From positions 1 through 64,000 of the forward strand of contig NZ_JBLGTV010000004.1 of assembly GCF_047468865.1 (NCBI RefSeq): 64,000 bases of DNA, written 5' to 3'. Every line of letters starts with the position of its first letter. Position 1 is the first letter of the stretch. This DNA comes from Castellaniella hirudinis_A (GTDB lineage Bacteria > Pseudomonadota > Gammaproteobacteria > Burkholderiales > Burkholderiaceae_B). The notes beneath the pieces are model-generated. The model worked only from the letters and a program-made list of their open reading frames with translations, did not search any database and had not been told where the DNA came from. The translations under genes were made by a program, and so were the position numbers. This document shows positions 25,722-35,713 of the stretch, piece after piece.

Positions 25722-25753
25722 ATCCGGGTTTCGGCGGGCCGGGGTGTCTTTAT
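25722..25753 (+). promoter_or_regulatory. Copy 2 of the 32-bp promoter-like element, before the TonB receptor
   Basis: It reads ATCCGGGTTTCG then seven bases then GGGGTGTCTTTAT. The end lies 107 bp before the receptor GTG start, the same distance as copy 1 to fecR. This matches a binding site for the FecI-like sigma factor encoded at 23.96 kb. AT-rich sequence (25680-25715) precedes it. Confidence 0.65.
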
Positions 25754-25860
25754 CCATGAGGGGCGGGGTTCAGGCCGCATGAACCGATGCCCTGTGGAAC
25801 CTTCGGCCGAAGGGTGATCGGGCGCGCTTGCGCCTTGCTGAACGACTTGGAATATTTCCC

Positions 25861-28344
25861 GTGAATCTCAAAGAACATCTGGCGCGCCGGCAGGCGACCG
25901 CGCATGCCGCACCGCTTCCCGCCCGCCTGGGCGGCCTGGCGGCATCCCTCTTTCTGGTATTCGGATTTGCGCCGCAAGCCGTCCATGCGCAGGAAGTCCC
26001 GGCGCAGGTCGGCATTGCCGCCCAACCACTGAGCGAAGCGCTCATCCAGCTGGCCAACAGGTTTTCACTTGAACTGGCCTACGCGCCGGCCATCGTCCAG
26101 GGGCTGACCGCCCCTTCTGTTTCCGGCACCATGACCGCGGATCAGGCGCTGACCAGGCTGCTGGCGGGCACCGGCATCACCTTTCGCCGGACAGGCCGCC
26201 ACGTCGCGCTGTCGCGTCCCACACCGGGCGAGGCCGCCACCCTGGAACCCGTCGTGGTGAGAGGCACGATGGATGCGCGGACGGAAGGCACCGGGGCCTA
26301 TACCACCCAAGGCCCGATCGGTGCCGCCACGCCGCTGGGGCTGACGCTGAAGGAAACGCCCCAGTCGGTCAGCGTGATCACGAACCAGCGCATGGAAGAC
26401 CAGGGGCTGACGACGGTGCAGCAGGTTCTGGAGCAGGTGCCGGGCATTGCCGTGCCCGCGATGGGCACCGAACGGGTCTGGATCATGTCGCGCGGCTACG
26501 GGATCATGAACTATCAATTGGATGGAGTGAACACCTATTCGGAAAACCGGGGCCTGGGCGCCTCACCGGCGCAAAGCCTGACCGACCTGGCGCTGTACGA
26601 CCATATCGAGGTACTGCGCGGCGCTTCGGGGCTGATGAGCGGCGCTGGAGACCCCTCGGGCACCGTCAATATGGTGCGCAAAAAGCCCACCGCCGAATTC
26701 CAGGGTTCGGTTGAAGCCAGCGTCGGCTCCTGGGACGACAAGCGGGCGGTGCTCGACCTTTCCGGCCCGCTGAATGAGGCCGGCCGCGTCCGGGGCCGTC
26801 TGATTGCCGTTGGCCAGGACAGCGACAGCTATCTCGATGACTACAGCGCCAGGAAGGGCCTGCTGTATGGTGTCGTGGAGGCAGACCTGACGGATACCAC
26901 CCGGGTCACCGCCGGGGTGGAGTACCTGAACCGACGCTCGGATGGCGCTTCGTCTTATCTGGGCTGGCCGCTCTGGTTCAGCAATGGCGAAAGAACCGAT
27001 CTGCCGCGTTCTTTCAACATCGCAAGCCGAGACAGCTACTTCACGACTCGCTCGACCAGCCTGTTTGCCGCGTTGGAGCAAGAACTGAGCAACCGCTGGC
27101 GGCTGAAGCTGTCCGCCAACCGCCTGCGTTCCTCGCAGCTGAACGACTCCGTGATTCTGGGGGTCTACGGTGGCCATCCTGATGCGCTGACGGGAGATGG
27201 ACTCAATCTGGTCGCCGAGCGCTACGCCTTTGAACAGAAGGTAGACAGCCTTGACCTGAACGTGCGCGGTCCCTTTTCCCTATTTGGACGGCAGCACGAA
27301 CTGGTGCTTGGGGCCGACTACCAGCGCTACAACAGCTACACCGATAGCAGCAGCGACCTAAGCGGGTTGGATGGCAGCCCCGCGAACATCTACACGTGGA
27401 ACCGCATAGACACCGGTGTCTATGGCGACCCGGATTTCTTTGTCGACAGCTCACGTCGACAGAAAAGCCTCTACGCGGCGGCACGTCTTGAATTGAGCGA
27501 CAAGCTCAAGTTCATCGTCGGCACGAAAGTATTCAGCTACGACGAAAACTACATCTCACGATCCGGCACGGGATCCAGCAGCGAAAGGCCGGCCTCGAAA
27601 AGCAGCGTCTGGACGCCTTATGGCGGACTGGTCTACGAGCTGGATGAAAACCACACGGCTTACGCCAGCTACGCCACGATCTTCCAGCCGCAGACGGCGC
27701 GGGATCGCACGGGCGCAGCGCTCGACCCGCGCGAAGGCGCGACTTACGAGATCGGCCTCAAGAGCAGCTGGCTGGGCGGGGGCCTGAACACCGCCGTGGC
27801 GCTCTACCAGATCGACCAGAAGAACCTGTCCGAATCCGATCCCGGCTATTTTGTGCCCGGCACCACCACCGCCGCCTCCCGCGCCGTCGAGGGGGCCAGG
27901 ACGCAGGGGGTGGATCTGGAAGTCTCGGGCGCACTGACGCCCCAATGGAACGTCGCCGCTTCATGGACCTATAGCGAAACCCGGAATGCCGAGGATGCGC
28001 GCATCACGACCACGTTCCCGCGCCACATGGTGAAGCTGTGGACGACCTACCGCCTGCCCGGCGACTGGAACCGCCTGACCGTGGGCGGCGGCCTGAACTG
28101 GCAGAGCAAGACCTACTCCACCGTCAACGCCTGGCAGATTGGCCGCGATATGTATTGGGAGCAGAAGCCTTTTACCGTGGTCAACCTGATGGCGCGGTAC
28201 GACTTCAACAAGCAATTGTCGGCCACCCTGAACGTCAACAACCTGCTTGACGAGACATACATCGCGTCCGTCAGCGACTGGTGGTATGCGGGCAATTACG
28301 GCGCACCGCGCAGCGCCTCCCTGAACATGAAATACCAGTTCTAA
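25861..28344 (+). CDS. TonB-dependent siderophore receptor with STN signalling domain
   Basis: This outer-membrane receptor for an iron-siderophore also signals uptake. The 827-residue protein has a signal peptide ending AVHAQE near residue 43 and an N-terminal STN domain (about 52-105, PLSEALIQLANRFSLELAYA) that talks to FecR. A plug domain (about 145-260) contains LKETPQSVSVITNQRMEDQG and the GASGLMSGAGDPSGTVN block, and a 22-strand barrel ends in the terminal Phe of MKYQF. This resembles FpvA/FoxA-type receptors; the ligand cannot be named. The start is GTG 25861, which gives the signal peptide directly; frames upstream contain stops or add no signal. A lipoprotein gene of the YncE type follows. 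Confidence 0.92.
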   Translation: MNLKEHLARRQATAHAAPLPARLGGLAASLFLVFGFAPQAVHAQEVPAQVGIAAQPLSEALIQLANRFSLELAYAPAIVQGLTAPSVSGTMTADQALTRLLAGTGITFRRTGRHVALSRPTPGEAATLEPVVVRGTMDARTEGTGAYTTQGPIGAATPLGLTLKETPQSVSVITNQRMEDQGLTTVQQVLEQVPGIAVPAMGTERVWIMSRGYGIMNYQLDGVNTYSENRGLGASPAQSLTDLALYDHIEVLRGASGLMSGAGDPSGTVNMVRKKPTAEFQGSVEASVGSWDDKRAVLDLSGPLNEAGRVRGRLIAVGQDSDSYLDDYSARKGLLYGVVEADLTDTTRVTAGVEYLNRRSDGASSYLGWPLWFSNGERTDLPRSFNIASRDSYFTTRSTSLFAALEQELSNRWRLKLSANRLRSSQLNDSVILGVYGGHPDALTGDGLNLVAERYAFEQKVDSLDLNVRGPFSLFGRQHELVLGADYQRYNSYTDSSSDLSGLDGSPANIYTWNRIDTGVYGDPDFFVDSSRRQKSLYAAARLELSDKLKFIVGTKVFSYDENYISRSGTGSSSERPASKSSVWTPYGGLVYELDENHTAYASYATIFQPQTARDRTGAALDPREGATYEIGLKSSWLGGGLNTAVALYQIDQKNLSESDPGYFVPGTTTAASRAVEGARTQGVDLEVSGALTPQWNVAASWTYSETRNAEDARITTTFPRHMVKLWTTYRLPGDWNRLTVGGGLNWQSKTYSTVNAWQIGRDMYWEQKPFTVVNLMARYDFNKQLSATLNVNNLLDETYIASVSDWWYAGNYGAPRSASLNMKYQF

Positions 28345-28462
28345 CGACGCGTCTGAACAATCGCTTCGTCCTTAAGGGCGAAACCAAACAACACGCAGCC
28401 CGGGAAAACCGGTGTGGAGGCATTGCCGACCGGGCCTTGCGCACAGAAGGAATCCAATCAAG

Positions 28463-29599
28463 ATGACGACACTGAAAACCCTTGCCTGGCGCGGCCTGGC
28501 CGCCGCCACCCTGCTGGCCCTGGCCGGCTGCCAGACCCCGCCCACGGCCACGATCACCGGTGGACAGGCCGGCGTGCTGGATACCCTGGCCCAGGCCCCG
28601 ACCCTGCGCCAGGACGTGTTCCAGGGCATCTACGAAGTGGTGGCGACACCCGCTGACGGCCTGTTCGTCGCCACCACCCCGTCTTTCGACCCGGCCAAGA
28701 GCGGCCTGGTGTACCGCCTCGATCCGCGCACCCTGCAGCCGCTGCAGACCATCCAGCTGCCGCGCAAGGCCTTTGCCCTGGGCCTGAACGCCCGCACCCG
28801 CACGCTGTACGTCGGCAACACGGTGGATGGCTCGATCACCGCCCTGGATGCGGGCACCGGCCAGATCAAGCACATGATCCAACTGGCGCAGCCCGAAAAA
28901 GGCGAGGGCGGCAAGGCACGCATGCCGCACACCCGCATGGTCGTTGTCGATGAAGCGCACGACCGCGTGTTCGTCACCAACCCCAGCCGCAACGGCAAGG
29001 TCTGGATCGTCGATGGCGCCAGCGGCACCTTGCGGCATACCGTGGAAGCCGGCATGGGCACCGTCGGGGCCGCCTATGATGCCGCCGCCAATCGCCTGTA
29101 TGTGGGCGGCAACAATGAAATCCTGGTCATCGACCCGGACAGCGGCGCTATCGCGGCACGCCACGATGCAGGCGACGGCGCGAAGCATTTCTTCATCAAC
29201 CTGGCGCTGGACGATCAAGGCCAGCGGCTGTTTGCCACCGATCCCAATACCAACCAGGTCTATGTCTTCGATACCGCCAGCGGCCGGGTGTTGCACCACA
29301 TGCCCGTGCACGGCGTGAGCGCCCTGGACATCGTCCATAACCCGCTGCGCAACGAAATCATCACCACCAGCCGGGGCACGTCGAAGGATCAGCCGCACGG
29401 CACGGGCGCGGTCACGATCTTCGATGCCACGACCTATGCCGTGAAGCGCGTGATCGACCTGCCGGTGCACCCCAACAGCCTGGCCTTGAGCGCCGATGGC
29501 CAGACGCTGTACGTGACGGTCAAGATCACATGGGATAAAACACACCCGGCCTGGCGCGAGGACGCCCGGGGCAGCGTCGTGCGCATCGACTTGGGGTGA
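28463..29599 (+). CDS. YncE-like beta-propeller lipoprotein
   Basis: This 378-residue exported protein has a lipobox LALAGC (Cys near residue 22) followed by repeated 40-residue YVTN-type beta-propeller blades, for example RTRTLYVGNTVDGSITALDA and RLFATDPNTNQVYVFDTASG. E. coli yncE is iron-regulated and sits beside a TonB receptor gene, and the same pairing is seen here. Its biochemical role is not established; DNA or ligand binding has been proposed for the family. The ATG at 28463 directly precedes the signal segment. Being in the same direction 118 bp after the receptor, it is probably part of the iron-uptake transcript. Confidence 0.85.
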   Translation: MTTLKTLAWRGLAAATLLALAGCQTPPTATITGGQAGVLDTLAQAPTLRQDVFQGIYEVVATPADGLFVATTPSFDPAKSGLVYRLDPRTLQPLQTIQLPRKAFALGLNARTRTLYVGNTVDGSITALDAGTGQIKHMIQLAQPEKGEGGKARMPHTRMVVVDEAHDRVFVTNPSRNGKVWIVDGASGTLRHTVEAGMGTVGAAYDAAANRLYVGGNNEILVIDPDSGAIAARHDAGDGAKHFFINLALDDQGQRLFATDPNTNQVYVFDTASGRVLHHMPVHGVSALDIVHNPLRNEIITTSRGTSKDQPHGTGAVTIFDATTYAVKRVIDLPVHPNSLALSADGQTLYVTVKITWDKTHPAWREDARGSVVRIDLG

Positions 29600-29682
29600 T
29601 CCGGGCACGGCGCCAACAATCGTTTGCGCCGCTGTACACTGCCAACATCTGCCGACGTTTCAACCGACCCGAGAGAAAACCC

Positions 29683-29877
29683 ATGCGCTTGTTGATTGCC
29701 TTGATCCTACCGTGGCTGACGTTTTTCACCATCGGCCGGCCCATTGCCGGGATCATCTGCCTGATTCTCCAACTGACCTTGATCGGCTGGCTGCCGGCGA
29801 CCATCTGGGCCGTATACGCCTTGAGCCAGTACAAGACCGACCAGAAAATTGAAAAAGCGATGTCCCAGCGGGGGTAA
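29683..29877 (+). CDS. YqaE/Pmp3-family small membrane protein
   Basis: The 64-residue protein has two membrane helices with the family sequence LPWLTFFTIGRPIAGIICLI and a YALSQYKTD segment before a charged tail. Pmp3-like proteolipids affect membrane potential and salt tolerance in other organisms; the bacterial role is unknown. GAGAGAAAACCC precedes the ATG at 29683. It is convergent with the NicO-family gene, 74 bp apart. Confidence 0.8.
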   Translation: MRLLIALILPWLTFFTIGRPIAGIICLILQLTLIGWLPATIWAVYALSQYKTDQKIEKAMSQRG

Positions 29878-29951
29878 GGCGGGATAAAACGCGCCCGCCG
29901 CCTTTTCGCCACCATCCGCTACCCGGCCTGGTTCGTTGGGCCGCCAGGGCG

Positions 29952-30938
29952 CTAACCCAGCGGCAAGAGCGGGTGCGGGACGGCGGCCAGCCCGTGCTGG
30001 AGAAGGCCGGCCCCCATGAGGCCGATCACCATGCCGCCCAGCAGCCCCAACACATCGAAAACGGTGTCCAGGCGCTGCGGCGCGACGCGGCGGCGCGGGA
30101 ACAATCGCAGCGCAAGCTGGCGAAACGACACGGCGCAAGCCGCCAACAGGCCGACGGTCGCCGCCGTGCCCAGCGACATGGCCAGCACCGCAGCCACGCC
30201 AACCCCGCGCAAACCGAGCGAATACGCGACCAGCAGCACAAGGACGGCCCCCGTGCAGGGCCGTATCCCGATGGACAGGATAATGGGCAGCGCGGTGCGC
30301 CAGGCCAGGGGCTGATCCAGATGGTTGCGGCCGACCTGGTGCGGGCCGCCGCAGTCGGCGCAATACAGCCGGATTCCGCCGCCTGAAAACAGCGACACCG
30401 CGCCGCGTGCCGTTTTGCGCCGTCGATACAGCCCGAGCGCGCTACGCAGGGCAAGCACCGCGCCCAGCAAGGCGATCAGGCCGAAACTGATGTTTTCAAG
30501 CTGGCTGGCGGCCCCTTGGGTGCGCCGCAGCGAATAGCCCAACACATTGGCCGCCACTTCGACCAGCAGCACCGCCACCGCCCCCTGGACCAGGGACGAG
30601 GCGACCGACAGGAACAGGCCGCGCCCCAGCCGTGTCCTGCTCGTGCCCAGGTAGGTCGCAATCACCGCTTTGCCGTGGCCTGGCCCCGCCGCGTGAAAGA
30701 CGCCATAGAGCAGGCTGATGCCGATGAGCGGCCACGTTGCCGTCCAGCCCTGTTCGGCGACCAGGCGGATGGCGGCCGCCAGTTGCCGATGCAGCTCGGC
30801 CTGCATGGTCATGATCCAGGCCAGGAACCGGCCCCAGGCGGCGGTGTGGCTCAATCCTCCCCACAGGGCCAGCAGCAGCGCGCCGGCCAAGGTGGTCATG
30901 GCCAGGGCGCGCACCGGCCGCCTGCGCCCTACCCGCAC
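29952..30938 (-). CDS. NicO/RcnA-family metal transporter
   Basis: This inner-membrane nickel/cobalt-type transporter has 328 residues and about six helices. The family signatures are YGVFHAAGPGHGKAVIATYL near residue 78 and SIGIRPCTGAVLVLLVAYSL near residue 222. It carries a short cysteine pair CADCGGPH in the central loop. The GTG at 30938 overlaps the DUF1007 gene by ten bases; an ATG at 30899 is an alternative start. Its position after a ZnuA-like gene and a DUF1007 gene hints at zinc, nickel or cobalt transport; the direction of transport is not evident. Confidence 0.83.
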   Translation of the reverse strand: MRVGRRRPVRALAMTTLAGALLLALWGGLSHTAAWGRFLAWIMTMQAELHRQLAAAIRLVAEQGWTATWPLIGISLLYGVFHAAGPGHGKAVIATYLGTSRTRLGRGLFLSVASSLVQGAVAVLLVEVAANVLGYSLRRTQGAASQLENISFGLIALLGAVLALRSALGLYRRRKTARGAVSLFSGGGIRLYCADCGGPHQVGRNHLDQPLAWRTALPIILSIGIRPCTGAVLVLLVAYSLGLRGVGVAAVLAMSLGTAATVGLLAACAVSFRQLALRLFPRRRVAPQRLDTVFDVLGLLGGMVIGLMGAGLLQHGLAAVPHPLLPLG

Positions 30939-31555
30939 TGGATATGCACCTTTTCCGCGAACAGATCGCCAAGACCTTCTTCGGACGTCGCGCCGCGATC
31001 CAGCGCCAGCGCGCGCGCCACGTCTTCGGGGGTGGGATTGGGCGGCGCCACCCGCGCCCGGCAGGCATGGCCCTGCGCGCTGCGGATCGTCGGCGGGTCT
31101 TCCGGGCGATGCGTCATCTGAATGAAATACGTGGGGTCGTACACGGAAAAACTGACGTCATCGCGCCTCGGATCCACCGCCTCGGCCAATGGGGCGGTGA
31201 ACGACAGCTGCAACTGCCGGCCCTTCATTTCGCTGTTGAAGCGGGTGACGGTGTTCAAGCCGATGGGTCGGCCATCGGCGACGATACGCATGAAATAGCC
31301 GTATGGCCCCAGGTTTTCGATGACCTCGGCGGCAAAGTCGCCGATCACGAGGGTTTTACCCGGGCTGTCTTCCTGCAGACCATCGAGTATGGCCGCACTG
31401 TACAGTTCATCGAACAGCCATTGTTCCTCGATGGCCGCGATCATCCCGTCAGCCGACAGGACGATCGTGCTGCGCACGTCGATCCAGGCATGCGGATGGG
31501 CATGCAGACCGAAGGGCGCGAGAGCCAAAGCCAGCACGGCGAGGAAGCGAGTCAC
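30929..31555 (-). CDS. DUF1007 periplasmic protein of the metal locus
   Basis: This exported protein has 208 residues from GTG 31555, with a signal peptide ending at HAHPHAWIDV. The His-rich start of the mature protein and the partner genes are typical of DUF1007, which is found next to NicO-type transporters. It is presumably a periplasmic metal chaperone. An ATG at 31654 overlaps the znuA stop (ATGA) and would add 33 residues before the signal peptide; the GTG preceded by CAGGG gives a more normal export signal. I cannot exclude coupling from the upstream ATG. Confidence 0.75.
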   Translation of the reverse strand: MTRFLAVLALALAPFGLHAHPHAWIDVRSTIVLSADGMIAAIEEQWLFDELYSAAILDGLQEDSPGKTLVIGDFAAEVIENLGPYGYFMRIVADGRPIGLNTVTRFNSEMKGRQLQLSFTAPLAEAVDPRRDDVSFSVYDPTYFIQMTHRPEDPPTIRSAQGHACRARVAPPNPTPEDVARALALDRGATSEEGLGDLFAEKVHIQCG

Positions 31556-31650
31556 GTATTTGGGCCCTGCGAACGGTGTCCGGCCTGATCGGCCCGGCCA
31601 CCTGAATGCGGATGCATGGGCGGGCAGGCGACGCAAACCGCAGCACGCGT

Positions 31651-32679
<1,029 letters not shown>

Positions 32680-32714
32680 GATGCGCCTTTTGATTGGAAG
32701 CGGTGGAAATCAAT

Positions 32715-32740
32715 AATTGATATGTTATAACATATCAATT
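32715..32740. promoter_or_regulatory. 26-bp perfect palindrome, probable Zur operator
   Basis: AATTGATATGTTA is followed at once by its exact reverse complement. The centre TGTTATAACA is the core of gammaproteobacterial Zur boxes. It lies between the divergent znuA start (32679) and the Zur-like fragment gene (32866), so it could control both. Confidence 0.7.
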
Positions 32741-32865
32741 GTCGCTTGTTTGATCTCGCTGCGGGCCCATGTCCGGCACCGGCACCGAGGCGTCGTGCCG
32801 CGTGTTGCGTGGCGGGCTCCTGCGCCATGGATCAAGGCATGCGGCAACGCGCGGCGTTGTAAACT

Positions 32866-33081
32866 ATGCCCATGGTCAAACCGCGTCAATCCTCCGCCAA
32901 AACAATGGCTTCGGCGCTGGTGTGCTCCCGCTGCGAAGCCGTCACCGAACTGCACGACAACAAAGCCTACGAAGCCGTGCAAAACACCCTGCACCAGACC
33001 GGGCACGGCTTTGTGGAATCCGAGATCGAGATCAAGGGCACCTGCGGTAGCTGTCAAGCCAGCTGTCGTGTGCAGGTGTAG
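32866..33081 (+). CDS. Short Fur/Zur-like protein lacking the DNA-binding domain
   Basis: The 71-residue product resembles only the C-terminal dimerisation and zinc-binding half of a Fur-family repressor. ALVCSRCEAVTELHD is followed by a helix (KAYEAVQNTLHQTGHGFVES) and then EIEIKGTCGSCQ. The two CxxC pairs (Cys20/23 and Cys60/63) fit the structural zinc site. No winged-helix sequence is present in any frame upstream. It is either a remnant of a zur gene or a working small protein that heterodimerises or buffers zinc. The gene faces znuA across a Zur-like palindrome. Its 3' end overlaps the convergent Fic gene by 50 bp. Confidence 0.6.
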   Translation: MPMVKPRQSSAKTMASALVCSRCEAVTELHDNKAYEAVQNTLHQTGHGFVESEIEIKGTCGSCQASCRVQV

Positions 33082-34189
33082 TGTTCATCTCGTAGTGAGT
33101 ACTGCGTCCGCCACCGTTCGCTTTTTGCAGTACGGCGTGATGCAGCAGTTCTGTGATGTCGCGCAAGGCCGTATCCTGCGAGCATTTGGCGATGGCTGCC
33201 CACTTGCTCGTCGTCAGCTTACCCTCAAATCCATCCAGCAGCCGGTTCAATACTTTGATCTGACGGGCACTCATCGGAATGCCGGACGCCCATTGCCAGA
33301 ACTTTGCCTTGGCCAGCACTTGATCCAGGGTAGCGTGTGCGTGTTCCACTGCCTTCAATAACGTCGCGAGGAACCACCGTAGCCAGGCGGTCACATCCAT
33401 GTCGCTTTTTTGGGTGTGCTCCAAGCTGTCGTAGTAAGCTTTGCGCTCTCGCTGGATCTGTGCTGAAAGACTGTAGAACCGTTGAGGGCTGCCATCGGCG
33501 CGCGTCAATAGCAGATCACCGATGGCGCGGGCGATGCGACCATTGCCGTCATCGAATGGATGCAGCGCTACAAACCATAAATGTCCCAGGCCTGCGCGTA
33601 TCAGTGACGGAGCAGCGGGTGAAGGTTCGTTGACCCAGTCCAGAAAGCGTGTTATTTCAACGCCCAGGCGGTCCGCTGGAGGTGCTTCGAAATGCACCTT
33701 CTCACGTCCAATGGAACCCGATACGACCCGCATCGGCCCCGTGGCATCGTTTCGCCAATTGCCGACACGGATGCGGCTCATGCCGGAATAGCCGGTGGAG
33801 AACAAAGCAGCGTGCCAGCCGAACAGGCGTTCATTCGTTAGGGCGGCTGTTGCGTTGCGAGTGGCATCCATCACCATATCGACCACGCCTTCGACTCGGC
33901 GATCGACAGGAGCGAGGGCACCGATGTCTACCCCCAGTCGCCGTGCGACAGAAGATCTGACTGATGCAGCGTTTAGCGTTTCGCCTTCTATGGCACTGGT
34001 TTGAACGACATCTTCCGTGAGTGCAGCCAAGCTGGCTTCTTCACGCAGGCCCATGCCGATATCACTCAGACGCCCAAACAGGAGCCCCTGTGCGCGGCTG
34101 ACCGCTGCCATGGGCTCTGCCAGGGCAGCCAGATCGTATCGCCAGACAGGCCAGTGCGGCGATTGCCAGATGTATTCACCGTACTTCAT
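33032..34189 (-). CDS. Fic-family protein (class II, N-terminal inhibitory motif)
   Basis: This is a putative AMP-transferase acting on a cytoplasmic protein. The 385-residue protein has an N-terminal DUF4172-like region and the inhibitory motif TSAIEG (residues 64-69), which places it in class II. The Fic core HPFDDGNGRIAR begins at His210, so the catalytic residues are intact. A C-terminal winged-helix-like region (about 300-365) may bind DNA or a partner. No small antitoxin gene is adjacent, as expected when inhibition is built in. Base composition is lower in GC than the flanks, which suggests transfer. Start ATG 34189. Confidence 0.9.
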   Translation of the reverse strand: MKYGEYIWQSPHWPVWRYDLAALAEPMAAVSRAQGLLFGRLSDIGMGLREEASLAALTEDVVQTSAIEGETLNAASVRSSVARRLGVDIGALAPVDRRVEGVVDMVMDATRNATAALTNERLFGWHAALFSTGYSGMSRIRVGNWRNDATGPMRVVSGSIGREKVHFEAPPADRLGVEITRFLDWVNEPSPAAPSLIRAGLGHLWFVALHPFDDGNGRIARAIGDLLLTRADGSPQRFYSLSAQIQRERKAYYDSLEHTQKSDMDVTAWLRWFLATLLKAVEHAHATLDQVLAKAKFWQWASGIPMSARQIKVLNRLLDGFEGKLTTSKWAAIAKCSQDTALRDITELLHHAVLQKANGGGRSTHYEMNTTPAHDSWLDSYRRCP

Positions 34190-34555
34190 GCGGCGATTGT
34201 GGGGGCGATTCGCCGCATTGTCAATTGGCTATTCCGAAGTTTTCATCAGTCCCACTGGTGCAGTGATTTTTAGGAAAGATCTGATCAATCATCTTCGTTC
34301 GCCTTTCAGCTCGCATCCGTCTTCGCCGGATCGTGCGGCCCGTATGCAGGCGCGTATCGACACCAGCAAGTAACTCGCCGTTGTTGCCAGAATAGGGGCG
34401 CGGATGATTTGATCGGCAGAACTATTTGCAAATCAAATGCATATCATACTTATATTTAATTTGTGGATATATAATCGGTTCGCTATCGTAGAGCCATCGT
34501 TTACGGCAGGCAATGCGCCTGACTCGTTTTGTTGGTTCATACCGAGGAGTAACTC
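34190..34555. other. AT-rich intergenic region before the amidohydrolase gene
   Basis: These 366 bp contain no gene that I can support. A short plus-strand frame ends at about 34373 (reading DRAARMQARIDTSK), perhaps the tail of a lost gene. Positions 34420-34485 are strongly AT-rich and probably hold the promoter of the amidohydrolase gene. Confidence 0.4.
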
Positions 34556-35713
34556 ATGGTCGAACGTCTGTTTATCAATGGTGTTACCGCCGATGGCAGC
34601 AAGCTAGACATCGCCGTGGCAGAGGGTCGTATCGTTGCAATGGGGCCGGATTTGCCTGCGGTGCCCGGTGCGGACGTCGTTGATCTGCATGGCTGGGTCG
34701 TCGTGCCGGGTTTTGTCGATGGGCATATCCATCTGGACAAGAGCTTTGTGGGTGATCGTTGGTATCCGCACGTGATGGCCAACAGTTTGCGCGAGCGCTT
34801 GGCGATCGAGAAAGAGGCGCTGGCACAAGCGAAACCGATGGCCAAGCGCGCCGAAGCGCTGCTGGAGCAAGCGGCGACGTTTGGCACGGTTGCCATGCGC
34901 AGCCATGTCGACGTCGATGCGACGACGGGCTTGACGAATTTGCACACCATCATGCAAGTGCGTGAGCAATGGCGCGATCGTATGCATATTGAATTGGTGG
35001 CATTCCCGCAGGCCGGCGTGATGTCCTGTCCCGGAACGGTGCAGGTACTGGAAAATGCCGCCCGAGAGGGGGTGGATGTTATCGGCGGGATTGACCCCAC
35101 CACGTTAGACGGCGACGCCGACGGGCAGCTAGATGCTGTGTTCGGCATTGCCGATCGCTATGGGGTGAAGATCGATATCCATTTGCATGAGCCCGGGATG
35201 CAAGGGGTAGAGCAACTGCATCGTATTGCCGCCCGTACGCGGGCCGGCGGATTGAATGGCCGGGTCGCGGTCAGTCATGCCTATAGCTTGGGCGACGTAA
35301 CGGCGGATGTGCTGGACGGTATTGCGACAGCGTTGGCCGATGCGGACATTGCCATCATGACGAATGCGCCGGGCGACCGGGCATTTCCGCCGATTATGCG
35401 CTTGCGCGAAGCAGGGGTGCGGGTGTTTTCCGGCAACGACAACATTCAGGATGCGTGGTGGCCGTATGGCACAGGCGATATGTTGCAGCGCGCCATGTTG
35501 TTGGGATATCGCTCGGGGTTCTACACCGATGAGGCGCTGCAGACTGCGCTGCACTTGGTCTGTGCGGCGGGCGCGCAGGTGCTGGGTTTGAGTAGCTATG
35601 GCTTGGCGGTAGGCAACGAGGCGACGTTTGTGGCGATCAATGCGCCTAACGCGGCGGCGGCCGTTGCGGGTGCGCCGGCCGCCCGACGGGTGATACGCCG
35701 AGGGCGTGGTTAG
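34556..35713 (+). CDS. Cytosine-deaminase-like amidohydrolase
   Basis: This metal-dependent hydrolase has 385 residues and belongs to the group that includes cytosine deaminase (CodA) and N-isopropylammelide amidohydrolase (AtzC). The metal motif GFVDGHIHLDKSF lies near residue 56. A second His ligand is in DIHLHEPG (near 209), another in VSHAYSLG (near 240), and Asp in FSGNDNIQDAW (near 299). The substrate is probably a cyclic amide or amine and is not known. GAGGAGTAACTC precedes the ATG. It shares its end with the convergent LysR gene (four-base overlap). Codon use is less GC-rich than in the flanking chromosome. Confidence 0.85.
   Translation: MVERLFINGVTADGSKLDIAVAEGRIVAMGPDLPAVPGADVVDLHGWVVVPGFVDGHIHLDKSFVGDRWYPHVMANSLRERLAIEKEALAQAKPMAKRAEALLEQAATFGTVAMRSHVDVDATTGLTNLHTIMQVREQWRDRMHIELVAFPQAGVMSCPGTVQVLENAAREGVDVIGGIDPTTLDGDADGQLDAVFGIADRYGVKIDIHLHEPGMQGVEQLHRIAARTRAGGLNGRVAVSHAYSLGDVTADVLDGIATALADADIAIMTNAPGDRAFPPIMRLREAGVRVFSGNDNIQDAWWPYGTGDMLQRAMLLGYRSGFYTDEALQTALHLVCAAGAQVLGLSSYGLAVGNEATFVAINAPNAAAAVAGAPAARRVIRRGRG

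Noticed and set aside
34017..34373. Plus-strand frame after the Fic gene start
   Set aside because: Most of it is antisense to fic. Only the last 40 codons lie in free sequence, and they match nothing I recognise.
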